Positions 49,995 through 59,054 of a stretch of DNA of 64,000 nucleotides are shown here, piece after piece (position 1 is the stretch's first letter; the number at the start of each line of letters is the position of its first letter). A model generated the notes under the pieces. The model ran no database searches and was not told where the DNA came from. It was given only the letters and a program-made list of their open reading frames with translations. The translations under genes were made by a program, and so were the position numbers. Source of the stretch: CAVPLM01 sp963713545 (GTDB taxonomy: Bacteria; Actinomycetota; Thermoleophilia; RBG-16-64-13); the NCBI GenBank assembly GCA_963713545.1, contig CAVQME010000010.1:496001-560000 (forward strand). Reading direction: 5' to 3'.

Positions 49995-51377
49995 TTACTT
50001 CTGCGCCCCCAAAGGGATCGTGCTCACATCGACTTCTTCGTTGCGGTTTTCGCACAGATAGGGGAAGCGAGAGACTATCGCGCGGATTTCCTTCTGCCGA
50101 GTGCCAGAATCACCCCACAGGACAGTCACTTCAGTACCCAGTTCGCCATGCTCCGCATCGATCGAACAGAGCGAGAGCATCTGGCGGAAGTTGTAGCTCT
50201 GAGTCCGCCCGGAACTGATCCCAACAAGCTTCCCATCCTTGAGCACCTGATCTGCGTAGAACGCCCAACCGGCTCCTTCGACGAACCTCTCATAAGGGTT
50301 CTCCATACTGGCGTACGGCTCGCCAGGTCGGAACTCTGAGGCGCGCACGTCGAGGATATCCTCGGTGTTCCAGACCAGAGTCACCATCTTGCGACGCGGG
50401 TTGGCCACTTCCTTTTCGAGAGCCTTCCGTCCGACGAAGTCGTGGTTGAAGCTGATCATCCTCCCCCAACCGAGCTCGACGGGATTACGATAGCGAAGCC
50501 GGATATCCGGACCCATGCTCCCTTTGCAGACATCCGTGTAGCGCGAGCGTATGCCGATCTTCTCCAGATACTCGAGGAAACCCTCGTCCTCCAGCCACGG
50601 GTGCGGGAAGTGGTTGAAGGCTTGGGGGAACCCACCCTCGGTATGCTGCATGAGATAGGCACGGAAGCCCAGACGCCGGATCCCGAACGGTTTCCCGGCC
50701 TTGAGGACGGCATTGTAGACCGCGGGGCCCTCCTCGACCTTACCGTGGAGCTCGTAGGCAAGCGTGCCGGGCATTCCTACCCGCAGCACGGTGACCTCCA
50801 TGCCATCGACGCTGCTCGGACGGAAATGGGCAAAACGGATGTCGCGGAGATCGTCTCCCGTCACCGCCTCGAGCACTTCCAGGGAGCGCGGGCCAACGAT
50901 CTGATACAGAAAGTTCGTCCCGGTCAGGTCCTCGCCCACAGCACCGTAGTTCCCCTGCTGGAAGACGTACGCGATGTAGTTGGCGCCCATCTCATAGGTG
51001 AGGAACTCCTCCTCGCCGAGCCGCATGAGCACACCATCGCCCATATCGAGGCCTTCCCCATTGCACATGATGGCGTGCTTGGCCCTGCCTACGGGGAAGT
51101 TGGTGAAGTCGTTAACACACACGTCCGAGAGGAACTCGAGGGCCTCCGGACCTTTGACCCGGAAGGTGGGCTGCGGGTTGAGAGAGGCGTGGATCGAGCA
51201 TGACTGCTTGCCGGCCATGGTCTCATCGCGCCAGTTCGTCCATTCAAAAGGTACGACGACGGAGCCCTGAGCGACATACAACCACACGTTCGGGTCGTAC
51301 GGAATCAACGGATGATGGATGAAAGTCTTCTCTACCTTCTGAAGTGCCTGCTGGTCGATACTGTCGAGACCGCCCAT
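49995..51377 (-). CDS. GcvT-like tetrahydrofolate-dependent aminomethyltransferase/O-demethylase (LigM/DmdA-like)
   Basis: 460 aa from the ATG at 51377 with GGGAG about 9 nt upstream. The GcvT fold is seen in CSIHASLNPQPTFRVKGPEALEF, VNDFTNFPVGRAKHAIMCNGEG, YQIVGPRSLEVLEAV, MPGTLAYELHGKVEEG and the C-terminal barrel VWGDSG-like VLWGDSGTRQKEIRA. The length and the long C-terminal part fit the LigM (vanillate/3-O-methylgallate demethylase) or DmdA branch rather than the 370-aa glycine cleavage T protein; no gcvH or gcvP is nearby. It could feed methoxylated aromatics into the pathway of region 1. Convergent with the RyR gene (10-nt gap). Confidence 0.75.
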   Translation of the reverse strand: MGGLDSIDQQALQKVEKTFIHHPLIPYDPNVWLYVAQGSVVVPFEWTNWRDETMAGKQSCSIHASLNPQPTFRVKGPEALEFLSDVCVNDFTNFPVGRAKHAIMCNGEGLDMGDGVLMRLGEEEFLTYEMGANYIAYVFQQGNYGAVGEDLTGTNFLYQIVGPRSLEVLEAVTGDDLRDIRFAHFRPSSVDGMEVTVLRVGMPGTLAYELHGKVEEGPAVYNAVLKAGKPFGIRRLGFRAYLMQHTEGGFPQAFNHFPHPWLEDEGFLEYLEKIGIRSRYTDVCKGSMGPDIRLRYRNPVELGWGRMISFNHDFVGRKALEKEVANPRRKMVTLVWNTEDILDVRASEFRPGEPYASMENPYERFVEGAGWAFYADQVLKDGKLVGISSGRTQSYNFRQMLSLCSIDAEHGELGTEVTVLWGDSGTRQKEIRAIVSRFPYLCENRNEEVDVSTIPLGAQK

Positions 51378-51473
51378 TTCCCTACTCCCATCGAGTCGCT
51401 GGTGCTCGGTGTCGGGCCGTTTTTCCCAGAGGCCAACAGCGTACACTACTACTGCCTCCGCGGGGCTTTGTGA

Positions 51474-51545
51474 TGGTAGCGGGGGCAGGATTTGAACCCC
51501 TGCGACCGTCGGGTTATGAGCAATGGCTACCCGGGGGCGAAGGCA
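51474..51545 (-). pseudogene. Degenerate tRNA-fMet (3' half), attachment-site-like copy 1
   Basis: The minus strand reads an encoded CCA, an acceptor half CCCCGCT-A, a T stem GCAGG/CCTGC with two extra G in the loop, and CTCATAACCC with anticodon CAT. The 5' side is scrambled, with only a GGTAGC D-arm trace. A matching copy lies at 56506-56550 in the same orientation, 5.03 kb away. It is the kind of direct repeat left by tRNA-targeted integration. Confidence 0.6.
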
Positions 51546-51593
51546 ACCGGCTAGGCCGAAGGACGGGAATGCGGCATCTTGAGCACAGGCCCG

Positions 51594-52355
51594 TCAACGT
51601 CGAGCGGTGCTGAGATCCCGCCACTGGAAAGGCTTCCCATGACCCGGATAGACCGTTCCAACCTCTCAGAGCGTTCAGACGCTCGACACTTGCCCTGGCG
51701 AAAGGGACGTCGTCCATAATCGAACCGAGTTTGGGGGCTTTGCGGTTCTCGAGGAGGTCCCCGCACAGCAGGCTCCCGTCCGCGAGTAGCAGCCCGATCG
51801 GAGCCCGCCGAGGCCCGCGAAGCAAGAGCACCTTCGCACCAACCAGGCCGTATTCCGTGAGGTCGGAGTCTTCGTCGACGAACAGGTCGGGCTCGAACCG
51901 GTCTTGCTGAGGAAAGCGGAGAGCCACTGAGAGGACCGTCCGCAAGAGGAGGTTCGGCCTTTTTCGACCGGAGAGCATGTCGCCCTTCATACTCATTGGA
52001 CGTCACCCTCGTGCATCGCGATCGGCGCACCGAACTTCCTTCGCAAGTAGGCTGCACTGCCGATGTGATCGAAGTCGCCGTGGGTGATGAGGATGAGCTT
52101 GAGCGACGCCCGGTCGCAGTCATCTGCCCAGAGCCTCTCCTCGAGTTTGGCCCGCTGCTTCCTCGTGCCGGTGTCGACAAGCACGAAACCACGTTCAGTC
52201 GTGATGCGATAGCAGTTGACGCTGAGCATTCCTGATCCGAGGGTCAGCGGAGTGACGGTCTGGGACGTGGAGCGATCTCCCTCCTGGGCTGGGTGGTCAG
52301 ATTGGTGGGCTTCGGCCACGGTCGCCTGTCCCAACACGACCGCGGGGCGGTACAT
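51594..52355 (-). pseudogene. Metallo-beta-lactamase-fold hydrolase, frame-broken
   Basis: The start overlaps the stop of the membrane protein gene (TGATG at 52355). Frame one carries TPLTLGSGMLSVNCYRI, FVLVDTG and the metal motif LITHGDFDHIGSA, and stops at 51993. Frame two continues MSMKGDMLSGRKRPN, LLLADGSLLCGDL and IMDDVPFARASVERL to about 51665. Frame three supplies TVYPGHGKPFQW and ends at 51594. At least two one-base indels exist. HxHxDH here is THGDFDH, with the first His replaced. The gene looks dead. Confidence 0.7.
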
Positions 52356-52792
52356 CAGCGCCGCGGCACCAGCCGCCCGACCAGGATGCCCACTCCTATC
52401 GCGATGACGATGATCGGGCCGACCACTTCCCACTTGTCGTACCACAGGCCGAACCCCACTACTACCAGCACGGCTCCCCAGACGAAGGAGCCGAGGACCG
52501 ACCGCCGCCACCGTGGCACCACCAGCCTGAGACAGGCTTCGATGAGGAAGATGGCCCCAGCTCCCCACACAAAGATGGCCCATTGCTGATCTTCATTACC
52601 GTCAGCGAAGAGATCCAGGTTCTGCAGGAGCAGAGAGACACCGAACCAGATGATCACCAGGGCCCACGCCACGAACCCCAACGGGTTGCGCCTGTACTTC
52701 TCGTCCAGGCCTTGACCTTTTTCCTGCCTTTTCTCCCGCTCTTTCTCGTTCGGCTTCTTGCCGCCAGGCTGGTCGTCTTCCTCCGGACTCAT
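52355..52792 (-). CDS. Small membrane protein, LiaF/DUF5668-like topology
   Basis: 145 aa. A strongly charged N-terminus (Glu/Lys/Arg, 1-35) leads to four hydrophobic segments (about 38-60, 70-88, 95-112, 120-140). The pairing of short helices resembles the transmembrane module of LiaF-like envelope stress proteins, and a GIN-domain lipoprotein, often associated with such modules, is encoded at 54746-55504. Assignment is by topology only. Confidence 0.6.
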   Translation of the reverse strand: MSPEEDDQPGGKKPNEKEREKRQEKGQGLDEKYRRNPLGFVAWALVIIWFGVSLLLQNLDLFADGNEDQQWAIFVWGAGAIFLIEACLRLVVPRWRRSVLGSFVWGAVLVVVGFGLWYDKWEVVGPIIVIAIGVGILVGRLVPRR

Positions 52793-53134
52793 GTCGCCTC
52801 CCTCCGGCCAGGAACGGTCACTACGCTTCTGATTCTACTCATTTCGATAGTCTTGGGAAGCGGGAAGCGGAGCCTGATGTCTTGCGGTCAAGGAAGAGCC
52901 CCAGTGGCCGAGGTCGGGAGCTACTGGAAGAGGGCAATCGGGAAATCCCAGGCGTGACCATCCGGGCAGCATCCCCACTTCTTGCGGCCATCTGGCCAGG
53001 TATCAAACCCCTCCCTCGCCCAGCTGCAAACCCATCTCCCTGGCCGATTCGTAGCCGCTTGCGGGCGAAGAGAATGGTGAAGAGGAGCTGAGGCCTCCAG
53101 CCGGGTGGCAAGCGATGGTGGGGGGAGGGAGACC

Positions 53135-54532
53135 ATGAAGGCAGTATCCAGTCATCAAAGCGAGGAGACAGCGGCAGTGCGCGCCGCCCGTTCGGGCGCA
53201 ACGGTACGGGACATCCTCAGGAATCGCAACTTCAGATTGCTCTGGACCGGTGAGGGGATCTCCCTCATCGGCGACCAGCTCTACTTGATAGCGCTTCCCT
53301 GGCTGGTCCTCCAACTTACGGGCAGCGCCTTTGCAATGGGGACCGTCCTCGCTCTCGCCGCCGTCCCCCGGGCGCTTTTCATGTTGCTGGGTGGGGCTCT
53401 CACCGACCGCTTCTCCCCGCGAGCCCTGATGCTAGGCTCAAATGTGGGGCGCCTGACTCTGGTGGCGACGCTCGCGGCGCTTACGCTTGGTGGCGTCATC
53501 CAACTCTGGATGCTCTACGCCTTCGCCCTGTTGTTTGGGCTGGCCGACGCCTTCTATTTCCCGGCCCAGTCGGCCATGGTGCCGAAACTGATCGGCAACG
53601 ACCGTCTCCAGACCGGCAACGCGATCATCCAGGGCACGGCGCAGCTGTCGATGTTCGTCGGACCGGCACTGGCCGGTGCGCTCATCGCCGTACTGGACGG
53701 GGGCAGCGGCTCAGCCTCGGTGCCCGACATGTGGGGCATCGGCTTGGCCTTCGCACTGGATGCAGCCAGCTTCCTGGCCTCGGTCACCGCGCTCTTGCTC
53801 ATGCGGTTGGACCGCCCGAGACCGTTAGCGGAGGCCGCCGCCAAGGAACGGACCGTCCTGTCCTCCATTGTCGAGGGACTCTCCGCCGTGTGGAAGGACC
53901 GGGTGCTCCGCTACTACTTCCTGCTGATCGCGGCGGCGAACTTCCTCATCACCGGACCGTTCTCCGTAGGCATCCCGGTGCTGGCGCATACCCGGTATTC
54001 CGGTGGAGCGGCGGCCTTCGGGATCATCCTTTCCGCCTACGGGGCTGGTTCCTTGGCCGGGGTCCTTGTGGCCGGATCGAGCCCCAGGCCTTCGGCCCGC
54101 AAGTTTCCCGCCCTCATGCTCGGGCTGACCGCCTTGATGGGCGTGAGCCTGGTGCTACTCGGTGTTATGCCGGCAATCACTCCGGCGGCGCTCGTAGCGA
54201 CGATCATGGGACTGGCACAGGGCTATGTGGTCATCCATTTCGTCACCTGGCTGCAGATGCGGACTCCCGCGCAAATGCTGGGCCGGACGATGAGTCTGCT
54301 GATGTTCGCGGTCGTCGGTCTGGCCCCGGTATCGAGCACCGTTGCGGGGGCTCTGATCCAGGTGAGTGCGACCGCGGTCCTGATAGGCGCCGGCGTGCTC
54401 ATGGTGCTGGTAGTGGCAGTGGGCTCGCTCAGCCCCTCTGTGTGGCGGCTCGGGGATGAGACCGAACACGGACGGCAACGGCTTTCCAGCGCAGCCCCAA
54501 TCGTCGATAAACCAGTAGAGCAGGCGGCGTAA
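53135..54532 (+). CDS. MFS transporter (MFS_3/EntS-like)
   Basis: 465 aa from the ATG at 53135 with GGGAGG upstream. There are about twelve membrane helices; NRNFRLLWTGEGISLIGDQLYLIALPW is the characteristic start of this exporter group, with GGALTDRFSPR as the A-like motif between helices 2 and 3. It probably exports a drug or siderophore-like compound. The 342-nt gap upstream (52793-53134) shows no recognisable feature. Confidence 0.88.
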   Translation: MKAVSSHQSEETAAVRAARSGATVRDILRNRNFRLLWTGEGISLIGDQLYLIALPWLVLQLTGSAFAMGTVLALAAVPRALFMLLGGALTDRFSPRALMLGSNVGRLTLVATLAALTLGGVIQLWMLYAFALLFGLADAFYFPAQSAMVPKLIGNDRLQTGNAIIQGTAQLSMFVGPALAGALIAVLDGGSGSASVPDMWGIGLAFALDAASFLASVTALLLMRLDRPRPLAEAAAKERTVLSSIVEGLSAVWKDRVLRYYFLLIAAANFLITGPFSVGIPVLAHTRYSGGAAAFGIILSAYGAGSLAGVLVAGSSPRPSARKFPALMLGLTALMGVSLVLLGVMPAITPAALVATIMGLAQGYVVIHFVTWLQMRTPAQMLGRTMSLLMFAVVGLAPVSSTVAGALIQVSATAVLIGAGVLMVLVVAVGSLSPSVWRLGDETEHGRQRLSSAAPIVDKPVEQAA

Positions 54533-54560
54533 CCGCCGCTGCCGCCTCTGCCATGGCTGT

Positions 54561-54700
54561 GGATAGGCTGAGGGGGCAGTCGAACCCCCGGGACCACTTG
54601 CGGCTAAGGCTTGATGCATGACGGGAGCAAGCTCCCTGGACGTTCGGCCCACCTGCCGATTGTGCGCCATGCCTCCGCTGAGGGTTGCGTGTGATGAGTC
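54561..54700 (-). other. tRNA T-arm-like degenerate sequence
   Basis: The minus strand contains GGGGGTTCGACTGCCCCC, a T-arm-like hairpin with one extra base, and a separate GGGAGC-TT-GCTCCC hairpin about 55 nt upstream of it. No complete cloverleaf or acceptor stem was found. It may be a third decayed tRNA (a long variable arm would fit Leu or Ser type) or chance. Confidence 0.25.
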
Positions 54701-54745
54701 CACGTCCTAGTATCGACCCAGGGAGCCGCTCAAGGAGGGAAGATC

Positions 54746-55504
54746 ATGAAGACGCTTAGTCGTTCCGGTCTGGCGCTCGGGCTTTTGCTCGCGTTGTTCT
54801 TCTCATCCGTCGCCCTGAGCGCCTGTTCGGGTGGGGCCTCGCAGACGACAGTGCGGGGGTCTGGCACCTTGGCCACTGAAGACCGGCCGGTCGCAGGCAT
54901 CACGGGCGTCGCCCTGGGCACCCTGGGCGATCTCACCATCGAGCTGGGGGGTCAGGAATCGCTTCGGGTGGAGGGCGACGACAACCTGCTGCAGTATTTG
55001 AGGACGACCGTGCGCGACGGTGTGCTGACCATCGACCAGGATCCCGGCATCGAACTGGCGCCGAAGGAGTCGATCCGCTACTACCTGACCGTCAAGCAAC
55101 TGGAATCGATCGAGCTTTCCAGCGTGGGGAGCATCACTGCGCCTGCTCTCACCGCCACCCAGTTCGTCGTGGAGCTCAGCAGCACTGGGGACATCGGACT
55201 TGCCGGGCTCCAGGCGGAGTTGCTGGAAGTACTCCTCAGCAGCACCGGTGACATCACCATAGACACCGGTCAAGTAGGAAGCCAGAGTATCAGCCTCAGC
55301 AGCTCGGGTGACTATGAGGCGGGTGACGTCCGCAGCAGGTCGGCCACGGTCGATCTGAGTTCGTCCGGGAATGCGACCATCTGGGTAACCGATCGGCTCG
55401 AGGCCGACCTGAGCAGTTCGGGGAATGTGAGGTACTACGGCAGCCCCAGCGTGAATGTGGATACCTCGAGTTCGGGAGACGCGGAGGCTTTGGGGGCCAA
55501 GTGA
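54746..55504 (+). CDS. GIN-domain (DUF2807) lipoprotein
   Basis: 252 aa; AAGGAGGGAAG lies just upstream of the ATG. Signal peptide with lipobox Leu-Ser-Ala-Cys (about residue 27). The mature protein is a regular beta-helix-like DUF2807/GIN domain with repeated LSSTGDI, LSSSGDY and LSSSGNA rungs. Such proteins sit at the cell surface; function is unknown, often adhesin-like or tied to envelope stress modules. The 165-nt gap after it holds nothing recognisable. Confidence 0.85.
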   Translation: MKTLSRSGLALGLLLALFFSSVALSACSGGASQTTVRGSGTLATEDRPVAGITGVALGTLGDLTIELGGQESLRVEGDDNLLQYLRTTVRDGVLTIDQDPGIELAPKESIRYYLTVKQLESIELSSVGSITAPALTATQFVVELSSTGDIGLAGLQAELLEVLLSSTGDITIDTGQVGSQSISLSSSGDYEAGDVRSRSATVDLSSSGNATIWVTDRLEADLSSSGNVRYYGSPSVNVDTSSSGDAEALGAK

Positions 55505-55670
55505 TGGAAGCCCCCGGACATACGCAGGATAACTGAATCACCGCCCGTCGCCGGACTCAGACCCTCCCCGATCCCCTCGGTCACTTTAGGTCACTAAAAC
55601 CTTTGTCGTCGGAAGCTTTTCGCTCAGTTGCTCTACTCCCCCTCTCCCAGGTAGAGGCCGTCCAAGCGAT

Positions 55671-56144
55671 CTACGACAGGCCTTTCCACTGTTCGCCCGG
55701 GATCCGGGCGATGAGACGCTCATGCACTACCCTGTAGGCTTCGTCGATGTCGTAGCCCGAGTCATCTCGGAGTAGGGGCATGACGTCATTGCGAAAGTCA
55801 GCGGAAGCCAGCTTCTGGGTCATATTTGCTTCGTATTGCGCTCTCGAGACAGACAATCCTCCGTGCTCCAGATAGGCATGAAGGCCGGCGACTACACGCT
55901 CCTCGTCAGGAGAGAGCGTCTCGAGCGCAAGCCACAGATCGTAGAGATCGCGACCCTTTCGGCGCTGAAAGAGGGCGCGGAGCTTGGTGGCCATCAGCTC
56001 CTCGAGAGCATAGGTCGTCACCGGGGCGGTCGCAGAGTACCAGGGGCTCCTCACGGCGAATGAGACCTGATGAAACCCCTTCGCCGCGAAATGCTCGCGT
56101 GTGTTGATCTCGATCTTCACTCGCATACGTCGGACCGGTTGAGC
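55671..56144 (-). pseudogene. AbiEii/AbiGii-type nucleotidyltransferase toxin, C-terminal remnant
   Basis: The frame reads RMRVKIEINTREHF, SPWYSATAPVTTYALEELM, ATKLRALFQRRKGRDLYDLW and ends IARIPGEQWKGLS, the conserved second half of AbiEii. The N-terminal nucleotide-transfer half is missing: at about 56145 the sequence switches abruptly to an IclR fragment on the other strand. AbiEii is the toxin of a type IV toxin-antitoxin/abortive infection pair; no cognate abiEi is adjacent. Inactive relic. Confidence 0.8.
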
Positions 56145-56444
56145 CGTTGTCTCGAGAAGATCGAGCGGAGAACCGAGTACACCACCACCGACCCCAAAGA
56201 GTTGGAGGAAGCGCTCCAGCAAGCAAGACGGGAGGGAGTAGTCTTCAATCTCCAAGAGTGGAAAGTGGGCATGTGCGCAGTCGGTGCGCCCGTATTCGGC
56301 CCGAACGGTGATCTGGTGGCGACTCTGGGCATCGTCGTGCCCAACGAAAGGTTCGGGCCGGCACAGATGCGACTTTGTGCGGCGGCGGTCAAACGAACGG
56401 CTGGCCGAATCAGCGATAGACTCTGCCACCGAAATCAATCGTGA
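56145..56444 (+). pseudogene. IclR-family regulator, C-terminal remnant
   Basis: About 99 residues (LEKIERRTEYTTTDPKELEE, GMCAVGAPVFGPNGDLVATL, GIVVPNERFGPAQM) match the end of IclR effector domains. The DNA-binding half is absent; the breakpoint with the oppositely oriented AbiEii remnant is within a few bases of 56145. The reading frame to the stop is intact. Confidence 0.75.
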
Positions 56445-56454
56445 CTTCGGGGGT

Positions 56455-56505
56455 TTTGGCGCCTCATACGCCAAAAGTAAGGCCCCGCTTTCCACGGGGC
56501 TTTTT
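56455..56505 (+). terminator. Two tandem terminator hairpins
   Basis: First hairpin: TTTTGGCG/CGCCAAAA (56455-56477). Second: GCCCCG/CGGGGC (about 56481-56499) followed by five T, a textbook Rho-independent terminator on the plus strand. It ends the IclR remnant's unit and, read on the minus strand, follows the tRNA relic's CCA. Confidence 0.7.
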
Positions 56506-56550
56506 ATGGTAGCGGGGGCAGAATCTCAACCTGCGACCTTCGGGTTATCA
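56506..56550 (-). pseudogene. Degenerate tRNA-fMet (3' half), attachment-site-like copy 2
   Basis: The minus strand keeps CCA, acceptor half CCCCGCT-A, a 7-nt T loop mutated to TTGAGAT, and CTGATAACCC where the anticodon CAT is changed to GAT. It aligns with 51474-51520 along with the upstream CGGGGCTTT. Sequence beyond the anticodon diverges completely. Confidence 0.6.
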
Positions 56551-56585
56551 GAAACGGCCCGTTTCGTGCCGTGACGGTGAGTGAA

Positions 56586-56613
56586 GGCCGGGGGCGCTGC
56601 AGCGCCCCCGGCC
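56586..56613. terminator. 28-bp perfect palindrome terminator
   Basis: GGCCGGGGGCGCTG and its complement meet without a spacer (56586-56613), followed by CTTTCTT on the plus strand. It lies 39 nt beyond the sulfatase stop (56652) and can end transcripts from both sides. Confidence 0.7.
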
Positions 56614-56651
56614 CTTTCTTCATCAGTCCCGACCGGGTCGGCCCAGGTCGA

Positions 56652-59009
56652 TCACTCGCGCAGGAGCATCGCCTGCGCCTCGCGCTCCAGGTTCAGGTAC
56701 GGTTCGCCGCTCACGTTGACTCTCACCTGCTTGATGACGCCCCCGGTGAATCGGTACGGGGACACCCCCGGGTAGTCGTCGGTGACGGGGGCGCCGCTGT
56801 CCCTGCCGACGCAGAGCCCTTCACCGGCGATGGCGAACTCCCCGGGCTGGGTCTTGATCCGCCCCTCGCCCACCTTCTTGTCGCCGTAGAACAGGGACAG
56901 GATGCCGGTGGCGACGCCGGGCGGGTCCTCGCCGTCCTTCTCGAAGGATGCTGCGAGGATCAGGTTCTCGCCGATCGGCATGTCCTCCGTGGCGTCGATC
57001 TTCTGTTCCATCAGGCCGACGAAGCTGTAGACGTAGTGCAGCCTGTTGTCCTTCAAGTAGAGGGCGTGCCCGCCGAAGCGCGCGCCGTGGGCGAACAACA
57101 CTCCCTCGGCACCCGGCTCCGGGATATCGACGAGTGCGCCGAGGGAGTAGGAGCGGTTGCGGATGTTGGCGGACTGCTTCTCGGGGACCTCGGCGCAGTC
57201 GGGGTAGTAGACGTACTTCTCGCGCGGCGCTGAGAGCTGGGGTCGTTTCTCGAGCGCGATCTCGAGCAAGATGCGGTCGTCGAGCGGGAAGGCCCAGTTC
57301 CTGCCCGCCTCCGCGAACCAGAGGTTCACGAGCTCGCGTACCTTGTCGGGCATCTCGGCGCTGAGATCGTGCAGCTCCGCCCGGTCGACGGCGGTGTGGT
57401 AGAGCTCCCACTCGTCCGCGTTGAACTCTCCCCAGCCCGCGACTGTCGGGTGAGTCGTGACCGCCTTCCATCCTTCGTGCCAGATGCTCCGCGAACCGAG
57501 CATCGAGTAGAACTGCGTCTTCCGCGTCCCCTCGGCTGAGGCATCGTCGAAGCTGTAGCGCATGCTCACGCCGTCGAAGTGACTCTGCACGTGCCCCTTG
57601 ATCGTCTCGGGGGACTGAACGCCGAGGCAGTCGAGGATCGTCGGGACGAGGTCGATGGCGTGGTGGTACTGGTCCCTGACCTCGCCTCTCGCCTTGGTGC
57701 CCGCCGGCCACGAGATGATGCACGGGTCGGCCGTGCCACCGTTGAACTCGTACCGCTTCCACATCTTGAAGGGTGTGTTGAAGGCCATGGCCCAACCGTT
57801 GGGGTAGTGGCCGTACGTCTTCGTGCCGCCGAGCTCGTCCAGCATCGCCAGGTTGGCCTGGAGATCGTCGGGTATGCCGTTGAAAAGGAGACACTCGTTC
57901 ACCGACCCAACGGGACCGCCCTCGCCGCTGGCGCCGTTGTCGGAGACAACGATGACGATGGTGTTCTCGCGCAGCCCGATCTCCTCCAGGTAGTCGAGGA
58001 GTCTCCCGATGTGGTGGTCGGTGTGGGCGAGGAAGCCCGCGTAGACCTCGGCCATCCGCGAGAAGAGCCGCTTCTCGCTGTCCGACAGCGTGTCCCACGG
58101 CTTGGTGTCGTCGAACTGCGGGAAGGGCTGCCCCTTCGGGCCCTTGCGGGTCGCCGTGGTACCGATCGGGTTGACCGGCGGCAGCTCGGTGTCGGCTGGA
58201 ACTAGGCCCATCTCCTTCTGCCGAGCCAGCGTCTCGACGCGCATCGCCTCATAGCCAGCGTCGAAGCGCCCCTTGTACTTCTCGATCCACTCCTTTGGGA
58301 CGTGGTGCGGTGCGTGGCAGGCGCCCGGAGCGTAGTAGAGGAAGAACGGCTTCTCCGGCGCTATGGCCTTGGCGTCCTTGATGAACTCCAGCGCCTTGTC
58401 AGTGATGTCCTCGGTGAAGTGGTAGCCCTCTTCCGGCGACTTCGGCTGGTCCACCGGGTGGTTGTCGTAGACCAGGTCGGGATACCACTGGTTCGTCTCG
58501 GCGCCGAGGAACCCGTACCAGCGCTCGAACCCCCGGCCGCTCGGCCAGTTGCGTCGCGGCGCCGCGACGTTCATCTCGTGCGTCGGGCACAGGTGCCACT
58601 TGCCCACCATATAGGTGTTCCAGCCCAGCGCGCCGAGGATCTCGGAGAGCATGCCGTTCTCCGGCGGAATGGTGCCGCTGCCGTTCGGGAACCCGATGGC
58701 GCCCTCAGTGATGCAGGCCATGCTATTGCGGCTGTGATTACGGCCGGTGAGCAGACACGAGCGGGTCGGCGAGCACAGCGCCGTAGTGTGCCACTGCGAG
58801 TACCGCACGCCGTCCGCGGCTATCCTGTCAATATTGGGCGTCTCGATCGGTCCGCCGTAGCAGCTCATCGCCGAGAAGCCCACGTCGTCGAGTACGATGT
58901 AGACGACATTGGGGGCGCCGTCGGGCGCCTTAGGTGACTCGAACGGCGCCCAGTCCGGTGTCGAGTCGCGGATGTCGACGTTGATGACGCCATTGAACGG
59001 TTCACCCAT
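56652..59009 (-). CDS. Type I arylsulfatase
   Basis: 785 aa. Alkaline-phosphatase fold with VVYIVLDDVGF (metal-binding Asp pair), the formylglycine motif CSPTRSCLLTGR (Cys81 region, to be oxidised by an FGE or anSME encoded elsewhere), GKWHL, FFLYYAPGACHAPHH and VVSDNGASGEGG. The large size and C-terminal region (LGALVDIPEPGAEGVLFAHG) match the PAS/AtsA-like actinobacterial group. There is no signal peptide, so it is cytoplasmic. It hydrolyses an organic sulfate ester; aryl sulfates would fit the phenolic theme. The downstream terminator is at 56586-56613. Confidence 0.93.
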   Translation of the reverse strand: MGEPFNGVINVDIRDSTPDWAPFESPKAPDGAPNVVYIVLDDVGFSAMSCYGGPIETPNIDRIAADGVRYSQWHTTALCSPTRSCLLTGRNHSRNSMACITEGAIGFPNGSGTIPPENGMLSEILGALGWNTYMVGKWHLCPTHEMNVAAPRRNWPSGRGFERWYGFLGAETNQWYPDLVYDNHPVDQPKSPEEGYHFTEDITDKALEFIKDAKAIAPEKPFFLYYAPGACHAPHHVPKEWIEKYKGRFDAGYEAMRVETLARQKEMGLVPADTELPPVNPIGTTATRKGPKGQPFPQFDDTKPWDTLSDSEKRLFSRMAEVYAGFLAHTDHHIGRLLDYLEEIGLRENTIVIVVSDNGASGEGGPVGSVNECLLFNGIPDDLQANLAMLDELGGTKTYGHYPNGWAMAFNTPFKMWKRYEFNGGTADPCIISWPAGTKARGEVRDQYHHAIDLVPTILDCLGVQSPETIKGHVQSHFDGVSMRYSFDDASAEGTRKTQFYSMLGSRSIWHEGWKAVTTHPTVAGWGEFNADEWELYHTAVDRAELHDLSAEMPDKVRELVNLWFAEAGRNWAFPLDDRILLEIALEKRPQLSAPREKYVYYPDCAEVPEKQSANIRNRSYSLGALVDIPEPGAEGVLFAHGARFGGHALYLKDNRLHYVYSFVGLMEQKIDATEDMPIGENLILAASFEKDGEDPPGVATGILSLFYGDKKVGEGRIKTQPGEFAIAGEGLCVGRDSGAPVTDDYPGVSPYRFTGGVIKQVRVNVSGEPYLNLEREAQAMLLRE

Positions 59010-59054
59010 AACGCATCACCTCCAACTTCGCTGTGTGTCTGGCCCTCGAATTAC

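Noticed and set aside
49985..50000. Glycine riboswitch near the GcvT-like gene
   Set aside because: Neither side of 49,995-51,377 contains the conserved riboswitch core; the upstream leader is short and the only structured RNA is the decayed tRNA.
56652..59009. Sulfatase as an alkaline phosphatase or phosphonate hydrolase
   Set aside because: The CSPTR formylglycine motif and overall length are those of type I sulfatases.
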